Assembly (NCBI RefSeq): GCF_900167445.1
Contig: NZ_FUZT01000001.1
Span: 591,839-655,838 of the forward strand
Length of the DNA stretch: 64,000 nt
Origin: Maledivibacter halophilus
GTDB lineage: Bacteria > Bacillota > Clostridia > Peptostreptococcales > Caminicellaceae
Direction of reading: 5' to 3'
Shown here one piece after another: positions 35,348 to 43,775 of the stretch. Position numbers and translations under genes: made by a program. The notes under the pieces are model-generated. The model saw only the letters and a list, made by a program, of their open reading frames with translations. It was not told the DNA's origin and did no database searches. The first letter of the stretch is position 1, and each line of letters begins with the position of its first letter.

Positions 35348-36175
35348 ATGATTGAAATACCGGAAGCTATTTCCTTATCCGAACAAATTAATCAAACAAT
35401 AAAAGGAAAAAAGATTAATCATGTTATTGTAAATCAATCGCCGCATAAATTTGCTTGGTTTTTAGGTAATCCAGATGAATATAATTCGAAACTAAATGGA
35501 AAGACAATAGAAAAAGCCTATGCATATGGTGGATTAGTTGAACTTAGTTTAGGAATTACAAAGTTATTATTTGGTGATGGAGTCAATTTGAAATACTTTA
35601 TAGAAGGAGAAAAATTGCCTAAGAAACATCAATTATTAATAAAATTTGATGATGAATCTATACTCACTGCAACGGTTCAAATGTATGGTGGAATGTGGTG
35701 TTTTGAAGATGGTAAGTTTGACAATGAATATTATATAATTGCCAAAGAAAAACCTTCACCTTTGTCTAAAGAATTTGATTTTGAATATTATATGAAAATG
35801 GTATTAGATGAAAGGTTGCAAAAAAAGAGTGTAAAAGCTCTTTTGGCTACGGAACAACGTATACCTGGTCTTGGCAATGGAGTATTACAGGATATATTAT
35901 TCAATGCTAAGATTCATCCAAAAAGGAAAGTATCAACAATTTCAAATGAAGAGGTAGAGAGATTATATCATTCTATAAAATCTACTTTGCATGAAATGAC
36001 CATTAAAGGTGGGAGGGATACTGAAAAGGACCTATTTGGATGCTCTGGAGGATATGCAACTAAATTGAGTAAGAAAACTTTAAATCGACCATGTATAGTT
36101 TGTGGAGGAAATATAATAAAGAAAGCTTATCTAGGTGGGAGTATTTATTATTGTGAAGGCTGTCAGGTAGAATAA
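35348..36175 (+). CDS. Fpg/Nei-family protein lacking the N-terminal catalytic proline
   Basis: About 275 residues with Fpg/Nei architecture: an N-terminal domain, the H2TH helix IPGLGNGVLQDILFNAKIHP and a C-terminal zinc finger CIVCGG...YYCEGC. Fpg and Nei begin MPE, where Pro2 is the nucleophile; this protein begins MIEIPEA, so residue 2 is Ile while Glu3 is kept. A recognisable subfamily with this start is often annotated endonuclease VIII. Base-excision activity is therefore doubtful; DNA binding, AP-site recognition or another chemistry are possible. ATG 35348 follows AGGGGGAAG; upstream in-frame starts lack a signal. Confidence 0.85.
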   Translation: MIEIPEAISLSEQINQTIKGKKINHVIVNQSPHKFAWFLGNPDEYNSKLNGKTIEKAYAYGGLVELSLGITKLLFGDGVNLKYFIEGEKLPKKHQLLIKFDDESILTATVQMYGGMWCFEDGKFDNEYYIIAKEKPSPLSKEFDFEYYMKMVLDERLQKKSVKALLATEQRIPGLGNGVLQDILFNAKIHPKRKVSTISNEEVERLYHSIKSTLHEMTIKGGRDTEKDLFGCSGGYATKLSKKTLNRPCIVCGGNIIKKAYLGGSIYYCEGCQVE

Positions 36176-36224
36176 AAATCGATTAAATTAAATATTCAGG
36201 TGTTTTGTATAAAGCCTTTTGTAT

Positions 36225-36575
36225 ATTAGTGAACTACTCACCACTTGCTTACGCAGAAGTGGGAGCTTCTAGTATCAAGTACTAGAACTTTTCCTGTTTC
36301 CTAGAGTTGAGCCTTCTATATTAGCAAGGTCTTATTTGACTCTCTACAGGCGTAACTTTCCCTTGCACCGAGGGTAGATGCCGATGTTATCGGTTTCTTA
36401 AGTGCCTTGGATATTTTACGCAAGGAAGGCAATGCTTGGTTTTCGCTATTGTCGGATTCTCCTTGCAACCTTATATATCCAGTTATCAAAGAACTATCAT
36501 AGTTACATTATATCATAAAATCAATTATATCAAATCATTGATTTTATAGTGCTTACATATCCCACTTATAGAAGA
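36225..36575. mobile_element. Probable remnant of an IS200/IS605-type element (no transposase gene)
   Basis: About 350 bp with no ORF but several stable hairpins, including ACTCACCACTTGC...GAAGTGGGAGC and TTCTAGTATC...AAGTACTAGAA (about 36230-36290), then AAATCA..TGATTT further on. The stretch beginning GTGAACTACTCACCACTT resembles the right-end/guide-RNA region found downstream of tnpB in IS605-type elements. No tnpA or tnpB is present. The flanking gene is cut at exactly this point, supporting a past insertion and deletion. Identification is from memory of such ends and is tentative. Confidence 0.4.
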
Positions 36576-36578
36576 TAG

Positions 36579-36992
36579 GAGACTTACGCACAGTGGTTAA
36601 AAGAAACTGGCTTTAAAAAAGCTTACTTAGATTTAAATGATTATTATGATAAAGATAGAAATACCCAGATTAATCAAGTAGGAAATGAAAATTCAACAAG
36701 CTTAGCTGATCTTGTTTTAGGCTCTGGAGCAACAATTGTAAGAGACCGAAGTAAAGCTCCTTTAATGGTTGCAAGTCCTATGGTTAGTGGTATGGGTAGA
36801 ATGAATGAAGTGGCAGATATTGACTGTAAGGTAGTCGTTGAGGCAGAAGAGAATGATATGGATGATGCAAAGAAGATTATTAAAGATATGGGAGGCATTT
36901 TAGATAATCCGAATGTTCGTGAACCTAAAATAACAGGTGATGGAGATAAGGTTTTTGATATGGCATTTGATAGACTTAGAAGGAATTTATAG
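36579..36992 (+). pseudogene. 3' fragment of a gene truncated at the IS-like remnant
   Basis: A continuous frame of 137 codons runs from just after a TAG at 36576 to the stop at 36992. It reads ETYAQWLKETGFKKAYLDLN near its beginning, then SLADLVLGSGATIVRDRSKA, PMVSGMGRMNEVADIDCKVV and a C-terminal FDMAFDRLRRNL. It has no start signal before codon 63 (ATG 36765), yet the upstream codons look like real protein sequence, so the 5' part has been lost at the mobile-element junction. I do not recognise the family. A terminator follows. Confidence 0.6.
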
Positions 36993-37047
36993 TTGAATTA
37001 ATTATATATAAACACTTATAGAATTGTTATAATAAATTGTATTATAT

Positions 37048-37083
37048 AAAACCTAGGATTTAAAATAAATCTAGGTTTTTTTG
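37048..37083 (+). terminator. Rho-independent terminator
   Basis: AACCTAGGATTT / AAATCTAGGTT stem with one bulge and an AAAAT loop, followed by seven T. It ends the transcript of the truncated gene. The rest of 37084-37324 shows no feature. Confidence 0.75.
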
Positions 37084-37324
37084 TTACACATAGATTAAAT
37101 TAACCTGTTGCGCTAATAAATCAAATTTTTGTTTTGAAATAATACTCCCCATATAGGAACTATCACAACGAGCTAAAATAGTAAAATTTCAAGCTTTTTT
37201 ATGGCTGAAAATAATGGTGTTTTTTTTATAATGATGATAAAATGTTTTTAGATTGTAGAATATTTTATTCAATCGATATTCAAAGGCAATATTGCAAGTA
37301 AATAAATTTACAGAAGGTGAAAAT

Positions 37325-38494
37325 ATGTATTCATTTTATAAGAATACAAGTTTACAAAATTACAAAAGGTATATAGTTATAGGATCTCTTGCCTTTATTT
37401 GTATTATTGGCTTTTCAATGATTATTGATTTCATTCAGAATGTTAAGGAAGATATTAAAGTAGAATTATCACCCAACAATATTAAAAATATAGAAAAGCC
37501 TATTTTAAAAACAAAAAATCCCCATGAAAATGCAGTTAGATTGATGAAATATTTAACAGATATATATGGTAAAAAAATTCTTTCAGGACAACAAATAGAT
37601 TGGGATTCTGGTTGGGAGTCATTGGAGCTTGATGCTATATATAAAGAAACTGGGAGATTTCCGGCAATAATAGGATTGGATTTTATGGAATACTCACCTT
37701 CTAGGGTTGAGAGAGGAGCTTCCAGTGTAGATACAGAAAAAGCCATTAAATGGTGGGAGAAAGGTGGCGTAGTTACCTTTTGCTGGCATTGGAACGCACC
37801 TACGGGTTTAATTGATAAAAAACCAGATCAAAATTGGTGGAGTGGTATGTATACTAGATCTACGACCTTTGACTTTACTAAGGGACTAGAGGATCATAAA
37901 TCCATAGAATATCAGCTTTTAATACGAGATATAGATGCCATTGCTTTACAGCTGAAGAGATTACAAGAAGAAGGGGTGCCAGTGCTGTGGCGGCCATTAC
38001 ATGAAGCTTCTGGAGGATGGTTTTGGTGGGGAAGTAAAGGACCAGAGGCTTATAAGAAGCTTTGGAGGTTAATATTTGAAAGACTTACTGAATATCATCA
38101 GCTTAAAAATTTGATTTGGGTATGGAATGGATTAGATAAGAATTGGTATCCTGGAGATGATGTAGTAGATATAATAGGAGAACATGCATACTTAGAAAAG
38201 CATGATTATTCACCTTTGGAAGAAGAGTTTAAAAAGGCTCAAACCTATACTGAAGAGAATAAAATGATAGCTCTTACAGAGAATGGACCAATACCAGATC
38301 CTGATATTCTCCTTGAAAAAGAGATTGCATGGCTTTGGTTTTGTACTTGGTGTGAATCTACTATTATTGATAGGGATGGAAAAAACTATTCACAAGAATT
38401 TACTGAAGGTTGTATGCTAAGGAAGGTTTACAATCATGAATATGTGATTACACGGGATGAACTACCTAATTTAAAGAAGTATCCTATTAATTGA
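37325..38494 (+). CDS. Membrane-anchored GH26 glycoside hydrolase (beta-mannanase-like)
   Basis: About 389 residues. A hydrophobic segment at about residues 17-35, without a lipobox, acts as an N-terminal signal anchor, so the enzyme faces outward. The GH26 barrel has the acid/base Glu in RPLHEASGGWFWWG (about residue 227) and the nucleophile Glu in ALTENGPIPD (about 319), plus the conserved FCWHWNAP. GH26 enzymes mainly hydrolyse beta-1,4-mannans. ATG 37325 is chosen from GAAGGTGA upstream. It is followed 86 bp later by a secreted acetylesterase, consistent with joint attack on acetylated mannan or a cell-surface glycan. Confidence 0.9.
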   Translation: MYSFYKNTSLQNYKRYIVIGSLAFICIIGFSMIIDFIQNVKEDIKVELSPNNIKNIEKPILKTKNPHENAVRLMKYLTDIYGKKILSGQQIDWDSGWESLELDAIYKETGRFPAIIGLDFMEYSPSRVERGASSVDTEKAIKWWEKGGVVTFCWHWNAPTGLIDKKPDQNWWSGMYTRSTTFDFTKGLEDHKSIEYQLLIRDIDAIALQLKRLQEEGVPVLWRPLHEASGGWFWWGSKGPEAYKKLWRLIFERLTEYHQLKNLIWVWNGLDKNWYPGDDVVDIIGEHAYLEKHDYSPLEEEFKKAQTYTEENKMIALTENGPIPDPDILLEKEIAWLWFCTWCESTIIDRDGKNYSQEFTEGCMLRKVYNHEYVITRDELPNLKKYPIN

Positions 38495-38580
38495 GATTAT
38501 TGAATGTATTTATTGTAAATTATATTAATAGGGGAGGAATAATTAGAAAGTTATATTAAGAAAGAAGAGGGGATAATATA

Positions 38581-41500
38581 ATGGGAAAAAAAATAACATG
38601 CTTTACACTTGTAGGATTAGTTTTTTTATCATATTTTAATTTAACTCAAGCCCTTGAGCTAATATCTGAAAAAGCATCTAAAAGTCAAAATATTAATGAC
38701 TATAAAGAATATTTTTTAGAGACCTTTGATAACAAAACCTTAAAAAATAATAAAATAAGGGATAGTCGTAATACTATATGGAAAATAAACAAGGTAGAAG
38801 GTCAAGAAAATTCTATAACTGATAATGGAGCTCTAGAATTAGGTGGAGCACAATATATGCAGAGGGCTGTTTTAGATGAAAAACTATGGGATAATAAACA
38901 GGATTATGCAATGGAATTTACAATTAATGTACAAAGCATGGGAAATGTTGGACATTCAGGACGTCCAATAGCTATTATTATACCTCGGACAAAGGATAAA
39001 TCCTTTAATAAATATTATGCTGTTACCTATCATATGGAAAACACATATATGGGTGCTATAATTGCTAATATGTATAAATGTAAATGGGCTATAATAAATA
39101 CTGCAGCTCCAACAAAAACTGAAGCCCTTGTTGAAGGATATTATCTATTGAGAGAAAATGTTGATTATACAGGGCGTTTAGTTATTCACAATACTGATGA
39201 AGGAAATGTTAATATCAAATTTTATATAGATGGACCTACAAATCCATCAGAAGAATATAAACCTCTTCTTGAGTATACCGACTCATCATCATATAAAATA
39301 ATTTCAAGTGAAGCTGGTCCAGCCTTTGGGATGGCAGGCTATTCAGATGATGGATGGGGATATTCTCCTATAGTACGATATGACAACATAAAACTTTATG
39401 AACTTGATGAATATAGGAAATATGAAAAACAATTGAAGGAATATAGCAAAATAAGACCCAAGGATATAAAATTACATGAAAAATATGGAGAAATACAATA
39501 TTTGATTAATAGAGGTATTTTTAGTGCATATTTTGATGGAACCTTTAAACCAGATAGAAATATAGCAAAAATGGAATTTCTTAAAATGCTAATTAGACTA
39601 AAAGGAGAAAGGTATCTCAATGATAAGGATTATATAGAAAGAGGAATAAAGCTTGGAATTATTGATAAAAAAGATATTGTTTTTTTAAATAGTCCCATTA
39701 ATAAATATGATGCTGCCCTCATGATAACAAGATATTTTGGTAATCCATCTGCCGATAGGACCTATATCTCAAATATTAAAGATAGGCGTGATATTAAAGA
39801 TAAAGAACTGCTTAATTCTGTGCTTTTTACTTATTATGAGGGATATATTAGATTAAATGATGATTTTAAGTTTATGGGAGAGGAATTCATAAATAGATCA
39901 AAAGGTGTTAGTATATTAATGAGAATGATAGATGATGGTTATAGAAAAGTCAATTACAGCTTAGAACTTCCACATGTTTTGTCATCTGGTGCAGTACTTC
40001 AGAGAAACAAAAAAATTCCTATTTGGGGTAGAGGTGTTTCAGGAGAAACAATCAAGGTCAAGTTTAGGAAACAAGTAAAGACTGCGGTTGTTAAAAATGG
40101 TCATTGGTATTTAGAGCTTGAACCAGAATCCCATGGAGGACCCTACACTTTAACTGTGAGTAGTAAGAAGGATAAAATTACATTGAAAGATATATATGTA
40201 GGAGAAGTTTTTATTGTAGCTGGACAATCAAATGCGGAAATGTATCTTAATGAATGCAATGATGCAGAAGAAACAAAGAAGAAATTAATGAATAAGGAGC
40301 ATATTCGTTTCTATGAAACCCAGCAAATAATGGCAGTTAGACCTAATTTTACAACTATTGGAAAATGGGAAGCCTCCTATGAATGGGCTATTGACTGGTC
40401 AGCGGCTGTTGGAACCTTTTTTATAGAAAAATTGATAGAACTAAATGATGATCTAGAGGATGTTCCTCTTGGAGTTATTCCAATTACATATGGAGGTTCT
40501 ACAATTGAATTATTTATGCCAAATACAATTACTGAAGAGAAAAATTTTGTTCAAAAAGATAATGAACCAATAATGTCAGGTTTTTGGAATGGATTTATGG
40601 AATCGGTCGCACCCTATGGAGCAAAGGGAGTTATTTATTATCAAGGAGAAAATAGCACACAATTGGGATATAAATATGAACCATTACTTAGGGACTATTT
40701 AAGGGGATTTAGGAAAGAATTTAAGGATATAAATCTTCCTTTTATGCTAGTACAGATTTCTGGATATGGAGATAATTCCTATGAAAATGATGTCGATACT
40801 TGGCCTATAATTAGAGAAGTTCAAATGAAGGTTGCAAATACTACCGATAATACAGGGCTAGTTACATCAATTGATTTAGCAGATCCAGATCCTATGGAAA
40901 TACATCCTAAAGAAAAAAAGCCAATAGGGGTACGTCTTGCCTATTTAGCAATGGATATGATTTATGGGAAAGATTTAGGATATAAGAGTGCAGAGATTAA
41001 ATCCTATAAATTTGCAGATAATAAAGTAATTGTTGATTTTGATTATACCTTTGGATCTCTTTATATTAAGGATAATACAGCAAAAGGATTTCAAATCCTG
41101 GACTCTAATGGGAAATGGCATCGGGCTAAGGCAAGGGTAAATGAGATAAATAATACTGTTGAAATTTGGTGTGATAGTATTCCTGTGCCTCAAGGTGCTA
41201 GATATGCTTGGAATAATTATCCTTCAAACAGCCTTTATAACAATGTTGATTTACCGACCCTACCCTTTAGAATTGTTAATGCTCCTGATTCTACTACAAG
41301 TAATATTTTAAAAATAACTAATCATATGTTAAATAATCATGACGCCATAGTAAATCTTACAAGGGATAATTATTTTAGAGTTGTAAATAGACTAGATAGT
41401 AATACACTTTCTCATGAGTACGCAATAAAAGATCAAGCATCTGGAGATACCATAGTGAAGCTATTAAGACTTGAAAATGCAAGGGCTCAAGATGGAACAA

Positions 41501-41697
41501 CAGAAACTAGTATAAAAATATATAATCATGGTCTTTCTGTAGGTGATTGGATAAGAAACAATACCAGACGATGGGAAGCACGAAGAGTAGATGAAGTACT
41601 AGATAAGGATACCATAGTGGTAAGAAAAATTACTGATCAAGGATCTGGAGATGATATATCAAGATATCAATTTAATGGAGAAACAATAGCCGAGTAA
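38581..41697 (+). CDS. Secreted SLH-containing sialate-O-acetylesterase-like protein
   Basis: 1038 residues with a signal peptide (about 1-25). Residues about 45-275 form a beta-rich, laminin-like carbohydrate module. About 299-455 resemble S-layer homology repeats (LINRGIFSAYFDGTFKPDRNIAKMEFLKML). From about 463 comes a SASA/SGNH acetylesterase, with the catalytic Ser in VAGQSNAEM (Ser550), YYQGEN (Glu690) and the His of EIHPKEKKPIG (His775). The last about 120 residues are an unassigned beta-rich module. SLH repeats would hold it on cell-wall polymers. It probably deacetylates the glycan cut by the preceding GH26 enzyme. The SLH units sit between catalytic and binding modules rather than at a terminus. 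Confidence 0.85.
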   Translation: MGKKITCFTLVGLVFLSYFNLTQALELISEKASKSQNINDYKEYFLETFDNKTLKNNKIRDSRNTIWKINKVEGQENSITDNGALELGGAQYMQRAVLDEKLWDNKQDYAMEFTINVQSMGNVGHSGRPIAIIIPRTKDKSFNKYYAVTYHMENTYMGAIIANMYKCKWAIINTAAPTKTEALVEGYYLLRENVDYTGRLVIHNTDEGNVNIKFYIDGPTNPSEEYKPLLEYTDSSSYKIISSEAGPAFGMAGYSDDGWGYSPIVRYDNIKLYELDEYRKYEKQLKEYSKIRPKDIKLHEKYGEIQYLINRGIFSAYFDGTFKPDRNIAKMEFLKMLIRLKGERYLNDKDYIERGIKLGIIDKKDIVFLNSPINKYDAALMITRYFGNPSADRTYISNIKDRRDIKDKELLNSVLFTYYEGYIRLNDDFKFMGEEFINRSKGVSILMRMIDDGYRKVNYSLELPHVLSSGAVLQRNKKIPIWGRGVSGETIKVKFRKQVKTAVVKNGHWYLELEPESHGGPYTLTVSSKKDKITLKDIYVGEVFIVAGQSNAEMYLNECNDAEETKKKLMNKEHIRFYETQQIMAVRPNFTTIGKWEASYEWAIDWSAAVGTFFIEKLIELNDDLEDVPLGVIPITYGGSTIELFMPNTITEEKNFVQKDNEPIMSGFWNGFMESVAPYGAKGVIYYQGENSTQLGYKYEPLLRDYLRGFRKEFKDINLPFMLVQISGYGDNSYENDVDTWPIIREVQMKVANTTDNTGLVTSIDLADPDPMEIHPKEKKPIGVRLAYLAMDMIYGKDLGYKSAEIKSYKFADNKVIVDFDYTFGSLYIKDNTAKGFQILDSNGKWHRAKARVNEINNTVEIWCDSIPVPQGARYAWNNYPSNSLYNNVDLPTLPFRIVNAPDSTTSNILKITNHMLNNHDAIVNLTRDNYFRVVNRLDSNTLSHEYAIKDQASGDTIVKLLRLENARAQDGTTETSIKIYNHGLSVGDWIRNNTRRWEARRVDEVLDKDTIVVRKITDQGSGDDISRYQFNGETIAE

Positions 41698-41757
41698 TTA
41701 AGATATAAATGGAATAGCAAGTATATTCGTACTATCTTATTCTAATTTATTTAGTAG

Positions 41758-41789
41758 GAGTAGGTTATAATTTTTACCTACTCTTTTTT
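41758..41789 (+). terminator. Rho-independent terminator
   Basis: GAGTAGGT / ACCTACTC stem, 10-nt loop, six T. It ends the GH26/acetylesterase transcript. Confidence 0.85.
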
Positions 41790-41902
41790 GTATATGTAAA
41801 TAATCAAAATTTCTCCTAATATGATTCTAATATTTAGAAATAAAAATTATTGTAATATATTTTTGCTCTATATAGTCAAGTGTAAAATTTAAGTAAAATA
41901 TA

Positions 41903-41931
41903 TTGACACAATATAAGAATGGTTTTATTAC
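41903..41931 (+). promoter_or_regulatory. Probable sigma-A promoter of the PTS operon
   Basis: TTGACA, 17-bp spacer, TATTAC. It lies about 230 bp before mtlA, leaving a long leader that contains no ORF. MtlR-type activators bind near such promoters, but I could not identify an operator. The rest of 41932-42164 shows no other feature. Confidence 0.5.
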
Positions 41932-42164
41932 ATAGACACATTTGCATATATCCATATGAATTAAGTAGATTAAATAAACTATTTTTAATTATTCAATGAA
42001 ATTAAATTTTGTCATTAAAATTGACGACAACGAGTAAATATCTTTATGTTGAAGAATAGCATTTAAAGACATATAATAAACTTAACAGAAAAGTCTGACT
42101 AAACCAATGTTAAGTTTTGTCACTATTTAATTATGCCATTCAATAATAATAAGGAGGAGATTTT

Positions 42165-43565
42165 ATGTCTAAGAGTGCTGCTGGAAGCTTACATGAGCCG
42201 AACCAAAGGGGTGTAAAGGATACAATTCAAAAATTTGGTGGATTTCTAAGCGGTATGGTAATGCCTAATATAGGTGCTTTTATTGCATGGGGGCTAATAA
42301 CAGCATTATTTATTCCTACAGGGTGGAAGCCAAATGAAAATTTAAGTGCATTAGTAGGACCTATGATTACGTATTTGCTACCACTATTAATTGGATATAC
42401 AGGAGGAAAACTGGTTGCAGGTACAAGGGGAGGAGTTATTGGAGCAGTAGCAACTATGGGAGTAATAGTTGGAGTAGATATCCCAATGTTTATGGGTGCT
42501 ATGATAATGGGGCCTTTAGGAGGCTTTGTAATTAAAAAATTTGATCAAGCTATAGAAGGTAAAGTAGCGTCAGGCTTTGAAATGTTGGTAAATAATTTTT
42601 CGGCTGGAATTATTGGCATGATATTAGCTTTAGTGGCTTATTTGGGAATAGGCCCAGTAGTTTTAGGATTAAATAAAGTATTAAAATCAGGGGTAGAAAT
42701 CATAGTAAATGAAGGTTTGCTCCCTCTAGCATCTTTGTTTATTGAACCTGGAAAAATACTATTCTTAAATAATGCAATAAATCATGGAGTATTAGGGCCC
42801 TTAGGAGTCCAAGAGGCAAAAGAATTTGGAAAATCAATATTCTTCCTATTGGAAACAAATCCTGGACCTGGACTTGGAATATTATTAGCTTATTGGGTAT
42901 TTAGTAAAGGAATGATAAAGCAGTCAACACCAGGAGCAATTATAATTCACTTTTTAGGAGGAATACATGAGATATATTTTCCATACGTTTTAATGAATCC
43001 TATATTAGTATTAGCTGTAATAGCTGGAGGAGCCAGTGGAATTTTCACATTCAGTATTTTAGGGGCAGGTTTAGTAGCTACACCATCACCAGGAAGTATA
43101 TTTGCACTACTTGCTATGACACCAAAGGGAAGCTTTATAGCAGTAATATTAGGAGTGATAGTATCTACGGCAGTTTCTTTCTTAGTTGCTTCAATTTTTA
43201 TTAAAAGAAAGAACAATAATATGGTGGAACAAGAATTAGAGAGTGCAAAGGAAAAAGTAAAGGAATTGAAGGGAAAAAAATTAAAACAAAACGTTAAGAA
43301 AATAGTATTTGCATGTGATGCAGGGATGGGATCAAGTGCTATGGGTGCTTCTGTATTGAGAAACAAATTGGAAAAGGCTGGAGTTGATATTGAGGTGGTA
43401 AATAGTTCTGTTGATGAAATACCACAGGATGTAGATATAGTTATTAGTCATAGTAAATTAACTCCAAGAGCTAAATCAAGTGCACCTAATGCTGAACACA
43501 TTTCCATTGATAATTTTATTAGCAGTCCAGTATACGATGAATTAGTAGCTAGATTATCGAAATGA
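42165..43565 (+). CDS. mtlA: PTS mannitol-type transporter, EIICB
   Basis: 466 residues: an EIIC membrane domain (about 1-340; [56 protein letters not shown]) followed by a linker and a EIIB domain with the phospho-cysteine motif [13 protein letters not shown] (about residues 384-396). It imports and phosphorylates a hexitol, most likely mannitol. AAGGAGGAG precedes the ATG. No EIIA domain is fused; it is supplied by the tethered EIIA gene downstream. It leads the operon mtlA, mtlR, EIIA, PfkB kinase, SorE-like dehydrogenase. Confidence 0.94.
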   Translation: MSKSAAGSLHEPNQRGVKDTIQKFGGFLSGMVMPNIGAFIAWGLITALFIPTGWKPNENLSALVGPMITYLLPLLIGYTGGKLVAGTRGGVIGAVATMGVIVGVDIPMFMGAMIMGPLGGFVIKKFDQAIEGKVASGFEMLVNNFSAGIIGMILALVAYLGIGPVVLGLNKVLKSGVEIIVNEGLLPLASLFIEPGKILFLNNAINHGVLGPLGVQEAKEFGKSIFFLLETNPGPGLGILLAYWVFSKGMIKQSTPGAIIIHFLGGIHEIYFPYVLMNPILVLAVIAGGASGIFTFSILGAGLVATPSPGSIFALLAMTPKGSFIAVILGVIVSTAVSFLVASIFIKRKNNNMVEQELESAKEKVKELKGKKLKQNVKKIVFACDAGMGSSAMGASVLRNKLEKAGVDIEVVNSSVDEIPQDVDIVISHSKLTPRAKSSAPNAEHISIDNFISSPVYDELVARLSK

Positions 43566-43775
43566 TTAATGATAACCTAAGGATATTGAATAAGCAGTGG
43601 AGTTTAATAAGCTTCACTGTTTATTAGTTTTTGATATATATTAAGGAATGTCAGTAATAAATAATGCCAAACAAAATTATGTTTAGCTTGATTTAAAGGA
43701 TTTTCTAAAGATATAATTAAATTAAGAAAATTATAAATTTACTAATGTCACTATTTAAAATGAGGGTGAGTAAAT

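Noticed and set aside
36765..36992. 75-codon ORF as an intact small gene
   Set aside because: Good protein-like sequence continues about 60 codons upstream of its ATG, so it is better read as the end of a truncated gene.
42947..43366. Antisense ORFs inside mtlA and the mtlR/EIIA/kinase genes (several over 100 codons)
   Set aside because: They are shadow frames of well-identified genes and lack ribosome-binding sites.
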